Source: Epilithonimonas lactis (GTDB taxonomy: Bacteria; Bacteroidota; Bacteroidia; Flavobacteriales; Weeksellaceae). From it: a DNA stretch of 64,000 nt. Both the position numbers and the translations under genes were made by a program. Shown here one piece after another: positions 43,866-52,226 of this stretch. The notes under the pieces are model-generated. The model searched no databases and was not told the DNA's origin. It saw only the letters and a program-made list of their open reading frames with translations. Numbering within the stretch: the first letter of the stretch is position 1; every line of letters begins with the position of its first letter. The stretch lies in the NCBI RefSeq assembly GCF_900110605.1, contig NZ_FOFI01000002.1, positions 434,001 through 498,000 on the forward strand, in the 5' to 3' direction.

Positions 43866-44387
43866 ATGAGTTATTTACCCAAATTAAAAAATATAAAAGC
43901 CTTCGTATTCGATGTTGACGGCGTTTTCACAGATGGCAGCGTTTACCTTTTGCCAGATAAAAATATGAGTCGTGTGATGAGCGTTCTAGACGGCTATGCG
44001 GTTGTCCAGTCCATCAAGCAAGGTTACAAGATCGGAATCATCACGGGCGGAAATGACCCGATGGTAAAAAACAGAATGGAATATTTGGGAATCAATGATT
44101 ATTACGCCAAATCTTCGCACAAGATTTCGGATTACGAAGATTTCAAATCAAAACATAATTTACAAGATTCCGAGATCCTCATGATGGGCGATGATATCCC
44201 GGATATTGGAATTATGAAATTGGCAGAGATCTCTGCTTGTCCTGCCAACGCAGTTCCGGAAGTGAAGGCAATTTCAGATTACATCTCTCCAGTCTATGGT
44301 GGAAAAGGTGCTGTGCGTGATGTGATAGAACAGGTGATGAAAGTCCAAGGAAAATGGAATCTCGACGAAGAAACAAAATCAGCTTAG
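43866..44387 (+). CDS. kdsC: 3-deoxy-D-manno-octulosonate 8-phosphate phosphatase
   Basis: 173 residues, the KdsC length with no cap domain. HAD motif I is FDVDGVFTDG with Asp16 and Asp18; motif II is IITGG; motif IV is MMGDDIPDIGIM. It yields free Kdo for lipid A core assembly. Start at ATG 43866 (MSYLPKLK); longer frames would begin inside the preceding terminator. It is followed 64 bases later by maf. Confidence 0.9.
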   Translation: MSYLPKLKNIKAFVFDVDGVFTDGSVYLLPDKNMSRVMSVLDGYAVVQSIKQGYKIGIITGGNDPMVKNRMEYLGINDYYAKSSHKISDYEDFKSKHNLQDSEILMMGDDIPDIGIMKLAEISACPANAVPEVKAISDYISPVYGGKGAVRDVIEQVMKVQGKWNLDEETKSA

Positions 44388-44451
44388 TTATTTGATAATG
44401 AATTGCTTCAGCGAAACATTTGAACGTTGAAGAACCATAGACATTAAGCCA

Positions 44452-45039
44452 ATGAAATTACTACTTGCTTCCCAATCGCCTAGACGAAAAGAATTGTTAT
44501 CGCAACTCGGTTACCAATTCGAAACCGTCAGTATTGATGTGGATGAATCTTATCCTGCAGAACTTTTGCCAGAAAATATCGCCGAATATGTTTCAAATAA
44601 AAAAGCAGCCGCTTTCGATGTTGAGTCTGATGAGATCCTACTAACTTCTGACACGATTGTCGCATTAGACCAAAAAATCCTCCTCAAACCAAAAAATGAG
44701 GATGACGCTTTTGTAATGTTAAAAGAACTTTCGGGTAAGAAACATCAGGTTTACACCGCTTTCACCATCAAAACCAAAGATTCTGAAATTAGTAAGACCA
44801 GCAAAACAGACGTTGAATTCTCTGAGATCAGCGATGAGGAAATCAAGTTCTACATTCATAATTTCAAACCTTTTGACAAGGCCGGATCTTACGGAATACA
44901 GGAGTGGCTAGGCATGTCCAAGATCAAAAATATCTCCGGGTCATTCTATTCTGTGATGGGTTTTCCGGTGGATCTGGTTTATGAAGAACTCAAAAAAATG
45001 AACTGCTTTCCAAAGAATTTTCAAAACAAGATTCTTTAG
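44452..45039 (+). CDS. maf: Maf family nucleotide pyrophosphatase
   Basis: 195 residues. The Maf signature ASQSPRRKELL at 6-16, LLTSDTIVALD with the conserved Asp, and DKAGSYGIQEW are all present. These enzymes hydrolyse dTTP/UTP or modified nucleotides to monophosphates; which subtype cannot be fixed by eye. It lies between kdsC and porW on the same strand, a plausible operon. Confidence 0.92.
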   Translation: MKLLLASQSPRRKELLSQLGYQFETVSIDVDESYPAELLPENIAEYVSNKKAAAFDVESDEILLTSDTIVALDQKILLKPKNEDDAFVMLKELSGKKHQVYTAFTIKTKDSEISKTSKTDVEFSEISDEEIKFYIHNFKPFDKAGSYGIQEWLGMSKIKNISGSFYSVMGFPVDLVYEELKKMNCFPKNFQNKIL

Positions 45040-45109
45040 ATAATTTTCCTTGCAAAAATTCGTTATTTTTACAGATTGAATACTCAATTTTCAAATTGAA
45101 ATTACTTAG

Positions 45110-47725
45110 ATGAGAAAATATTTACTGATCATACTTGCTGTCGTAAGCATATTGGCCTGCAACCCGCGTAATAAAAAGAAGAAAACCAAAAGCGGTCCAA
45201 TAAACAGATTTATGACCTACCACAATACTTTGTTCAACAGTAAGGAAGCGCTTGCTGCAGAGATGGAAAGCAGGGACAAAGCTCATGTGGACAATTTTTA
45301 TGACCCATATATTTCTGTATACACCACAGAAGATGTAGCTCAGGAAACAAATAGTTTTTCTGGAGGATCCAATTCTGCGATGCAATCGGACATGCCGATA
45401 TCTCCCGTGAGAGGAGCTTCTAGGTCTTCTAGAAATGCAGCTTCTTCTAATTTTGTCGACAGTCAGACTATGTCATCAGTAGGTGGCGGTAACAATTCGC
45501 AGTCCGGAAATGCCAACAAAAAAGGCGCTACCATTCTGGAAATCACTGAAGCTAAAGCCTCCAAGGCCATCACAAAATATTCTGTCCTCGTAAATGGGGT
45601 TGAAAAAAACAAGAAGATCTTTGATGCTTACATCCTTTTGGCAAAAGCGAGAATGTACCAAGGAAAACATTTGGAATCCCTGGATGCATTGACCTATCTT
45701 TTCAATACGATGAGCAAGGACAAAAGGCTTCCTTTGGCTCATATCTACAAAGCGGCCAACTATACCAAATTAAAAGAATATTACCGTGCAGACGAGGTTT
45801 TCAAAAATCTTGAAGAAAATCCAAAGATCAAACTTAAAAAAGAACATCTTCGGATCATGAAAGTTTACCAAGCGGACAACTTCCTGAAATGGGGCAAAAA
45901 AGAACTCGCTGCAGAGGTTTTGGAAGATGCTTTCACTTACAACAAAGACAGAAGAACAAAAAGTCGCATCGCATTTTTACGCGGACAGATCCTTTCTAAC
46001 CTGAATAGAAAAGATGAAGCAAGAGAGTCATTTGCTGCAGCTTACAAATATGCGAACAGCTACGAATTCGAAGTCAAATCTCAGATCGAGATCGCTAAGA
46101 CCTTTGACGGCAAAGCTGACAGCTACGAAGAAGCAATGGCCTATCTAGCGAATATCGCGAAGAAAGGAACCTATGCATCCCGTAAAAATGAATTGTTCTA
46201 CGCTAGTGGATTAGTGGCAACGTCTGCTGCAAAAGATTCTATCGCCGATTCCTTTTTTAGAAAAGCTTTGAAGGAAAAACAGTCCGATCCACAGATCAGA
46301 GGTCTTACCTATTCTGAGATCGCGAAGAAATATTTTGCCAAAGATGATTACTTGACAGCTGGTGTCTACTATGACAGTGCGCTTGCCGTGATGACCTACT
46401 TGCCAGAAAAAGAGCGATTGACAAGCCTTACAGCCAACATCAAGAAACTTTCCAAGAATTATTATGTCATTAAGAAAAACGACAGTATCCTAAACTTGGC
46501 AAAGATGTCTCCTGATCAACAAAGAGATTATTTCTCAAAATATATCGAGAAAATCAAGGCTAAAGAAGAAGCAGCAGAGCTAGAACAGAGAAGAGCTGAC
46601 CGCAGTAAAGGCTTTGATAACAATGACTACAATGCCAACTCTATCTTTGCGAACAATTCTTCTGACGCCAATAGTTTCCAAAACTTTGGGATCACTGGAG
46701 GTTCTACGTTCTATTTTGCCAACTCCAACAACATTCCGAGAGGAGAAAATGCCTTCAGACAGACTTGGGGAAACAGGACCTTGTCCGACAACTGGCGTTA
46801 CTCCGCAAAAACCACCACGATCGAGGAATTGAAAAATGAAGCACTCGGCTTGGCAAATGCACCTGACCCAAGGCGTTTGGAACCGGAATTCTACATCGAG
46901 CAGATTCCTACTTCTCGCGAAGTATTGGGAACATTGAAGAAGGAAAGAGACACCGCAAGCCTTGGAATGGGAAGAATGTACGAGTCATTTTTTGGTAATA
47001 CGAAATTAGCGACCAAGACATTATTTGATCTTGTGGAAGTAAAACCAGACGAAGAAACAGATTTGCAGGCTTTGTACAACATTTTCGTTTTCAACTATGA
47101 GAAAAGTCCAGCGGATGCAGAGAAAGCAAAACAATTGATCTTGGAAAAATATCCATATACCTCTTATGCAGAATATGTGAAGAATCCTAAAAACAAGGAT
47201 TTCAACAAGTCAACTGCCGATGTAGAGAAACTCTATGCGGATGCTTATAAGCTTTACGAAACAGAAAAGTTTGCAGAGTCATCCGCTATCATTGAAAAAG
47301 CAATTGCAGACAATCCAAAAGATGCTTTGGTCCCAAAATTCTATCTATTGAATGCTTACAATGCGGGGAAAAATGCGGGGAAAGAAATTATGATCCTTCA
47401 ACTGGAGCAGATCGTCCTCAACTACGCTAAAACACCCGAAGGTCTGAAGGCAAAAGAACTTTTGAAATATCTGAAAAGTGACGTCAAGTTAGAATTGACG
47501 GATGAGAGTGGAAATGCAATTTCACAAAACGCTCAACAACCTCAGCAACAGCCAAACGCCGAAGAGTTGGAAAGAGCAAAACAACTAAGACAAGACCTAG
47601 ATCAAAATGAAAGAGGAGCGATGGCTCCTTCTACAGGTCCGGGAATTCCTGGTGCATCAGCGAAAATGGATGGAGGCAGCCTTCAAAAGGTCCAGGCAAT
47701 TTCTCCCGAGAAAATAAAAAAATAA
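45110..47725 (+). CDS. porW: Type IX secretion lipoprotein PorW/SprE
   Basis: 871 residues. The lipoprotein signal VSILAC has Cys about 17. Then NRFMTYHNTLFNSKEAL opens a long alpha-helical region with TPR-like repeats, e.g. AYILLAKARMYQGKHLESLDAL split across helices near 165. The C-terminal part is Gln/Pro-rich. Length and opening match SprE, which is needed for gliding and T9SS function in flavobacteria. It would serve the secreted protein at 19.6 kb. Followed by a strong bidirectional terminator. Confidence 0.88.
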   Translation: MRKYLLIILAVVSILACNPRNKKKKTKSGPINRFMTYHNTLFNSKEALAAEMESRDKAHVDNFYDPYISVYTTEDVAQETNSFSGGSNSAMQSDMPISPVRGASRSSRNAASSNFVDSQTMSSVGGGNNSQSGNANKKGATILEITEAKASKAITKYSVLVNGVEKNKKIFDAYILLAKARMYQGKHLESLDALTYLFNTMSKDKRLPLAHIYKAANYTKLKEYYRADEVFKNLEENPKIKLKKEHLRIMKVYQADNFLKWGKKELAAEVLEDAFTYNKDRRTKSRIAFLRGQILSNLNRKDEARESFAAAYKYANSYEFEVKSQIEIAKTFDGKADSYEEAMAYLANIAKKGTYASRKNELFYASGLVATSAAKDSIADSFFRKALKEKQSDPQIRGLTYSEIAKKYFAKDDYLTAGVYYDSALAVMTYLPEKERLTSLTANIKKLSKNYYVIKKNDSILNLAKMSPDQQRDYFSKYIEKIKAKEEAAELEQRRADRSKGFDNNDYNANSIFANNSSDANSFQNFGITGGSTFYFANSNNIPRGENAFRQTWGNRTLSDNWRYSAKTTTIEELKNEALGLANAPDPRRLEPEFYIEQIPTSREVLGTLKKERDTASLGMGRMYESFFGNTKLATKTLFDLVEVKPDEETDLQALYNIFVFNYEKSPADAEKAKQLILEKYPYTSYAEYVKNPKNKDFNKSTADVEKLYADAYKLYETEKFAESSAIIEKAIADNPKDALVPKFYLLNAYNAGKNAGKEIMILQLEQIVLNYAKTPEGLKAKELLKYLKSDVKLELTDESGNAISQNAQQPQQQPNAEELERAKQLRQDLDQNERGAMAPSTGPGIPGASAKMDGGSLQKVQAISPEKIKK

Positions 47726-47756
47726 AAAAAAGAGAGCAATTAGCTCTCTTTTTTGT
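47726..47756. terminator. Bidirectional terminator
   Basis: Perfect 12-bp stem AAAAAAGAGAGC / GCTCTCTTTTTT with a 5-base loop, between convergent porW and tnaA. Confidence 0.9.
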
Positions 47757-47761
47757 TTCGA

Positions 47762-49138
47762 TCATATCTTATCCAGCTGCACTGTAAAGTGTCGTAGAAT
47801 GGCTGGTTCTTTGGTGATCTTGTAACCTTTGGTGATCTCGTTTCGTCTTTCAAAAACATTGATCACTGCGGCTGCTACATAATCCATATGATTGTTGGTG
47901 TAAGTTCGTCTTGGAATTGCCAGTCTTAATAATTCCAATTTCGGGTAACGATTTTCTCTCGTCTCTGGATCACGGTCAGCCAAGAGAGTTCCAATTTCCA
48001 CACCTCGGATTCCGGCTTCTTTGTAAAGCTCGATGGCTAAAGTTTGTGCGGGAAATTCCTCTCTTTTGATATTAGGTAAGAAGTTCAGTGCGTCTATAAA
48101 AACAGCGTGTCCGCCAATTGGCTTTTGAACTGGGATTCCGGCTTCCATCAATTTATTTCCAAGATATTCAACTTGTGAAATTCTGCTTTCCAGATAAGGG
48201 AATTCTGTTGCTTCGTCCAATCCAGTTGCCAAAGCTGACATATCTCTTCCAGCCATTCCACCGTAAGTGATGAAACCTTCGTAGATGATGGTGAAGTTGG
48301 AAGCTTGCTCAAAGATCTCTCTGTTTTTTAAAGCGATGAATCCGCCGATGTTGACCAAGCCATCTTTCTTGGAACTCATCGTCATACCGTCACCATAAGA
48401 GAAAATCTCTTTACAAATCTCTTTAATGGTCCTGTTTTCCTGTCCTTTTTCTCTTTTCTTGATGAAATAAGCGTTCTCTGCAAATCTAGCGGAATCAAAC
48501 AGAACCGGAATTCCGTATTGATCTGATAATGCCTTTACAGCTTTGATATTTTCGAGAGAAACAGGTTGTCCGCCGGAAGAGTTGCAAGTGATCGTGATCA
48601 AACAAAACGGGATCTGTTCTTTTGGATGAGAACTGTAAACAGCTTCCAATTTTTCCAGATCAATGTTTCCTTTGAATGGATGAAGGTCATTAATATCAAA
48701 AGCTTCATCGATTGTACAATCTACAGCGTGCGCTTTTCGAAATTCGATGTGTCCTTTTGTGGTGTCGAAGTGTGAATTTCCGGGACAAATGTCGCCTTCT
48801 TTCACCATTACGGAGAACAATACATTTTCTGCCGCTCTTCCTTGATGTGTGGGTAATAAGTAAGGAAAACCAGTGATTCTTTCAACGGTACTTTGCAACG
48901 CTTCGAATGATCTTGAGCCTGCATAACTTTCGTCGCCGATCATCAGTGCGCCCCATTGTTTGTCACTCATAGCGCCGGTTCCGCTGTCTGTCAGCAAATC
49001 GATGAAAACGTGGGAACTTCTAAGATTGAATAAATTATAATCGGCTTTTTTCAGCCATTCTTCGCGTTGTTCTTGGGTAGATTGGTATATTTCTTCGACC
49101 ATTTTGATTCTAAATGGTTCTGCGTAAGGTAATTTCAT
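47762..49138 (-). CDS. tnaA: Tryptophanase
   Basis: 458-residue PLP enzyme that splits tryptophan into indole, pyruvate and ammonia. The PLP lysine is in MSSKKDGLVN. Tyrosine phenol-lyase is very similar, so I checked specificity positions: FDTTKGH carries the tryptophanase Asp, VEIGTL lacks the phenol-lyase Arg, and LRHFTVQ carries the tryptophanase His instead of Phe. Other parts (TDSGTGAMSDKQWG) are closer to the lyase, a mix usual in this clade. No tnaC leader or tryptophan permease is next to it. Confidence 0.92.
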   Translation of the reverse strand: MKLPYAEPFRIKMVEEIYQSTQEQREEWLKKADYNLFNLRSSHVFIDLLTDSGTGAMSDKQWGALMIGDESYAGSRSFEALQSTVERITGFPYLLPTHQGRAAENVLFSVMVKEGDICPGNSHFDTTKGHIEFRKAHAVDCTIDEAFDINDLHPFKGNIDLEKLEAVYSSHPKEQIPFCLITITCNSSGGQPVSLENIKAVKALSDQYGIPVLFDSARFAENAYFIKKREKGQENRTIKEICKEIFSYGDGMTMSSKKDGLVNIGGFIALKNREIFEQASNFTIIYEGFITYGGMAGRDMSALATGLDEATEFPYLESRISQVEYLGNKLMEAGIPVQKPIGGHAVFIDALNFLPNIKREEFPAQTLAIELYKEAGIRGVEIGTLLADRDPETRENRYPKLELLRLAIPRRTYTNNHMDYVAAAVINVFERRNEITKGYKITKEPAILRHFTVQLDKI

Positions 49139-49213
49139 GATAATGAATAGTTAAGAATGAATAATTAATTGAAAGTGGAAATTAATTGTTGACATCTTAT
49201 TTGAAATGAAAGC

Positions 49214-49300
49214 CTGCAGCCCGGCTTGAGTGGAAATCCTTTTTTGTGGCTGGAAAAGCCAGGCAAAAAGATTGGGAACGGAAGACGGATAAAGCTGCCC
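49214..49300 (+). repeat. Dispersed intergenic repeat, copy A1
   Basis: 87 bases between tnaA and the DUF502 gene. It begins CTGCAGCCCGG, contains GGAAATCCTTTTTTGTGGC and AAAAAGATTGGGAACGG, and ends AAAGCTGCCC. About 94% identical to the inverse of 56881-56968. No ORF. Confidence 0.85.
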
Positions 49301-49382
49301 TAATAAAATGTAAGATTAATCTCGTAGGAATAAATTATAGTGAATAGAAATACTAACTATAATCTTAATTATTAATTTGAAA

Positions 49383-49997
49383 CTACTCCGGTGCTTTGAA
49401 AACGTTGTCGTCTGAATGAAATCCGGCCACACCTCCACTCACAGCGAACTTCATGGCTTCGGCGGCGCTCATACCGGTTACTTCTTTGATATTATTGAAT
49501 TTGGTGATGATCACCCAGCCAGAAACGGCATAGGAATGCGGTAAATAAACGGCGATCATATGCTCCAGATCGACGACGGACATATCGGACTGCGTCAAAA
49601 ATCCAATTCGCCAAATCTCCGGCGCTTCATTGGTCTTGACCCAAACCGGCACATTGAATTTTTTCTTATCGCCCACGAAAGATCCGAGAACGTCTTTCAG
49701 CGAAGTGTAAATAAATTTGATCCCTGGGATATGTTCCAAAACGTAATCCACACCGTCGACGATCAATCTTCCGATGATGAATTTGTTTCCGAAAAAACCA
49801 ATAAAAGTCGTCCCGAAGATAACAATGAAAAATACAAGCCCAGGAAACTTTTCTGAGACAGAAGGCACCAGATTATCGATGCTGAAAACCACGCTCCAAA
49901 TGACCCAAACCGTGATGGCAAGAGGCCCAATGATAATCAATCCTTGGATGAAGGATCGTATAAAGAGTCGAAGATAATCGTTGAGATTTCTGTCCAT
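49383..49997 (-). CDS. DUF502 membrane protein
   Basis: 204 residues with two N-terminal membrane helices (about 13-36 and 48-70). A soluble domain typical of DUF502 follows (IPGIKFIYTSLKDVLGSF and VYLPHSYAVSGWVIIT). Function unknown; these proteins are widespread in bacteria and plant membranes. It starts 8 bases after miaE on the same strand, so the two are cotranscribed. Confidence 0.85.
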   Translation of the reverse strand: MDRNLNDYLRLFIRSFIQGLIIIGPLAITVWVIWSVVFSIDNLVPSVSEKFPGLVFFIVIFGTTFIGFFGNKFIIGRLIVDGVDYVLEHIPGIKFIYTSLKDVLGSFVGDKKKFNVPVWVKTNEAPEIWRIGFLTQSDMSVVDLEHMIAVYLPHSYAVSGWVIITKFNNIKEVTGMSAAEAMKFAVSGGVAGFHSDDNVFKAPE

Positions 49998-50005
49998 TTT
50001 AGATT

Positions 50006-50587
50006 TTAGCCGTGAATGGTTTCTTTGTTTCCGTAGGATTTCATAATGTTGGCCTCATATTCCAGCCACTCTTCCCAACGTTTGTTCACCTTTTCCGGGT
50101 CGCCCAACTGTCTTGCGAAACCGATGAATGTTGTGTAATGATTGGCTTCGGAAACCATCAGGTCGTGGTAGAATTGCTTCAGTTCCTCATCCTTGATATT
50201 CTCCGTCAACACTTTGAAACGTTCGCAGCTTCTTGCCTCGATCATTGCTGCGAAAAGCATTTTGTCGATAATTTGCTCATCGCGGTGTCCACCTTTTACG
50301 AGGAATTTAATTAGATCATTCACGTAATCGTCCTTGCGTGTTCTTCCCAAAACACCACCTCTTTTCTTGATGATCTCGTGAACTTGGTTGAAGTGGTCCA
50401 ACTCTTCCTGCGCAATGGCCAAAAGTTCGGTCACCATTTCTGTGTGCTCTGGAACCATTGTGATCAGGCCAATCGCGTTGGTAGCAGCTTTTTGTTCGCA
50501 CCAAGCGTGATCGGTAAGGATTTCTTCCAAGTTATCTTCGGCGATGTTTGCCCAACGTGGATCTGTAAGAAGTTTAAGACGGAACAT
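50006..50587 (-). CDS. miaE: tRNA-(ms2io6A)-hydroxylase
   Basis: 193 residues. The ferritin-like diiron enzyme hydroxylates the isopentenyl group at tRNA position 37. Metal-ligand helices are visible: HAWCEQKAA, AQEELDHFNQV, IEARSCERF and VSEANHYTTF, giving the E, E-x2-H, E, E-x2-H pattern. Length matches the family. First gene of a two-gene unit with DUF502. Confidence 0.92.
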   Translation of the reverse strand: MFRLKLLTDPRWANIAEDNLEEILTDHAWCEQKAATNAIGLITMVPEHTEMVTELLAIAQEELDHFNQVHEIIKKRGGVLGRTRKDDYVNDLIKFLVKGGHRDEQIIDKMLFAAMIEARSCERFKVLTENIKDEELKQFYHDLMVSEANHYTTFIGFARQLGDPEKVNKRWEEWLEYEANIMKSYGNKETIHG

Positions 50588-50749
50588 TTTAATATTTTTT
50601 GTAAAAATAAGGATTTGATGGCTTCTTATTAAATATTTTATTGATTAAAATTAATTTTTGAAATCAATGTTGACAAATATCGCTTTAACGAAACACATTA
50701 TCATTTGGCATAGATATTGAAAAATTAACAATAATCAAATAATAAAATT

Positions 50750-50980
50750 ATGAAAAATTCAACTATTACCAATCGTGCTAAATTATTTCTATTTAGCTTC
50801 TTAGCTCTTTTTTCTTCTGCATTGACCTATGCACAAGATTCAACAGTCGTTAAGACAACAAATGTTACCACTTCTACAGAAGAATGGCAAACCAATCCAA
50901 CATACTGGATCATTGGTGGCGTCGTTCTTATTGTGATCGTCGCAATTGTGGCGATGAGCGGAAGGAAAAGAAATGATTAA
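50750..50980 (+). CDS. Small exported single-pass membrane protein
   Basis: 76 residues: a signal peptide (about 1-28, ends LTYAQ), a 25-residue Thr/Ser-rich periplasmic stretch, then a membrane helix WIIGGVVLIVIVAIVAM and a basic tail GRKRND. Not recognised. The fold is a short type I membrane peptide. It has its own terminator. Confidence 0.6.
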   Translation: MKNSTITNRAKLFLFSFLALFSSALTYAQDSTVVKTTNVTTSTEEWQTNPTYWIIGGVVLIVIVAIVAMSGRKRND

Positions 50981-50989
50981 AAATATTAC

Positions 50990-51014
50990 AAAGCGCTTTT
51001 AGGAGCGCTTTTTT
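50990..51014 (+). terminator. Terminator of the small membrane protein gene
   Basis: 8-bp stem AAAGCGCT / AGCGCTTT, a 6-base loop, then T-run. Confidence 0.8.
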
Positions 51015-52111
51015 TATGGATTCTTTGAAGCTGTTTTAGCTCTCAAAAATTCTAGAACTTTCCAACCGAGATCATCCACTTTTTTCAAACCAATCGAAAT
51101 CAGGAATGCCAATAAAATATTGAGCGGATAAATGATCAAAACCAACAGCCACCAACTCATCGAATCTTTCAGAGGGACCACAAGAAAATAGATCAATGAT
51201 GAACTCATTCCCTGAGCGAAATAGAAGAAGATCGCATTTTGTCCGACATTGGTTATGAAATTTGGTTTCGTGATCTTCAATCGGTTGTAGAAAACGAAAA
51301 GGGTGACCAATGAGAATAAGGTCCAAATAATGTACGGAATTTTCGGTGGGAATTTTTGTTTATTGATCTTATAGAAAATATCACTTCCATAATTCCAGAA
51401 CAACCAAGCCAAAGCAATTGCGACCAATCCGTACAAAACGGGAATCATTTTGGTTGATATTTTCGTGCCTTTCATTCTGTTTCCAATCAGAAAAACAGCC
51501 ATATAAAAAGCCACATAACCACCTTGTCCATTAGGGTAATAATGTGGAAAAATATTGAATATCAAAGTTAAAACGATACAAAGCCCAATAAACCAATTGA
51601 TGTGTTTCGGGAAGAATTTTAAAATTAATACGCCCAAAACCGTCAAGATATAATAAACTTTCAGATACCAAAAACTTCCCATCACCACAGGAAAAGTGTC
51701 ACAAGTGGAATACTCGTGCAAGTACCAATTTCCCAAAACCTGCCACTGCGGTTCTGACGAAATACTGCTTGGAACGTACTTGGTTCCGAATGTTGAGTAG
51801 AAATCCTTCAACCATTCAAACGAGAAAAAATTCAATCCAAAAACCTTGAAAAAGTAGTCGAGGAAAAAGAGAAATGTCACGAAGATCATGTACGTGATCT
51901 GCAACTTCAGCAATCTGTAAAGCGTTTTCTCGATATTATTCCCGGAAGTAATCCCGCTGAGCGCATAAAACAATGCAACATCAAAAACCAAAGAGAAAAC
52001 CCGAACTTCCGTCGGAATGTAAAATTGTCCGCTCCAGAAAGCCGTGTGAATGAATATAATGGAAATGGTCGCCAGTCCTTTGGCAAAATCAATATAGAGA
52101 TCTCTTTGCAT
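51014..52111 (-). CDS. Acyltransferase 3 family membrane protein
   Basis: 365 residues with about ten membrane helices. The N-terminus LYIDFAKGLATISIIFIHTAFW is the AT-3 opening with the conserved His, split by eye as RDLYIDFAKG plus FIHTAFW. These proteins O-acetylate surface sugars or act as related membrane acyltransferases. Substrate unknown. Single gene; its 3' end abuts the terminator of the small protein gene. Confidence 0.8.
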   Translation of the reverse strand: MQRDLYIDFAKGLATISIIFIHTAFWSGQFYIPTEVRVFSLVFDVALFYALSGITSGNNIEKTLYRLLKLQITYMIFVTFLFFLDYFFKVFGLNFFSFEWLKDFYSTFGTKYVPSSISSEPQWQVLGNWYLHEYSTCDTFPVVMGSFWYLKVYYILTVLGVLILKFFPKHINWFIGLCIVLTLIFNIFPHYYPNGQGGYVAFYMAVFLIGNRMKGTKISTKMIPVLYGLVAIALAWLFWNYGSDIFYKINKQKFPPKIPYIIWTLFSLVTLFVFYNRLKITKPNFITNVGQNAIFFYFAQGMSSSLIYFLVVPLKDSMSWWLLVLIIYPLNILLAFLISIGLKKVDDLGWKVLEFLRAKTASKNP

Positions 52112-52226
52112 CGATGTGATTAATTATCTGAAAGTCAAAATTATCATTATTTTCCCAAGTTCTTTATAAATATTTAACTTTTACCACTCGATTGTTATCC
52201 TTATTTTTACAAGTTCAATCGTAGAA

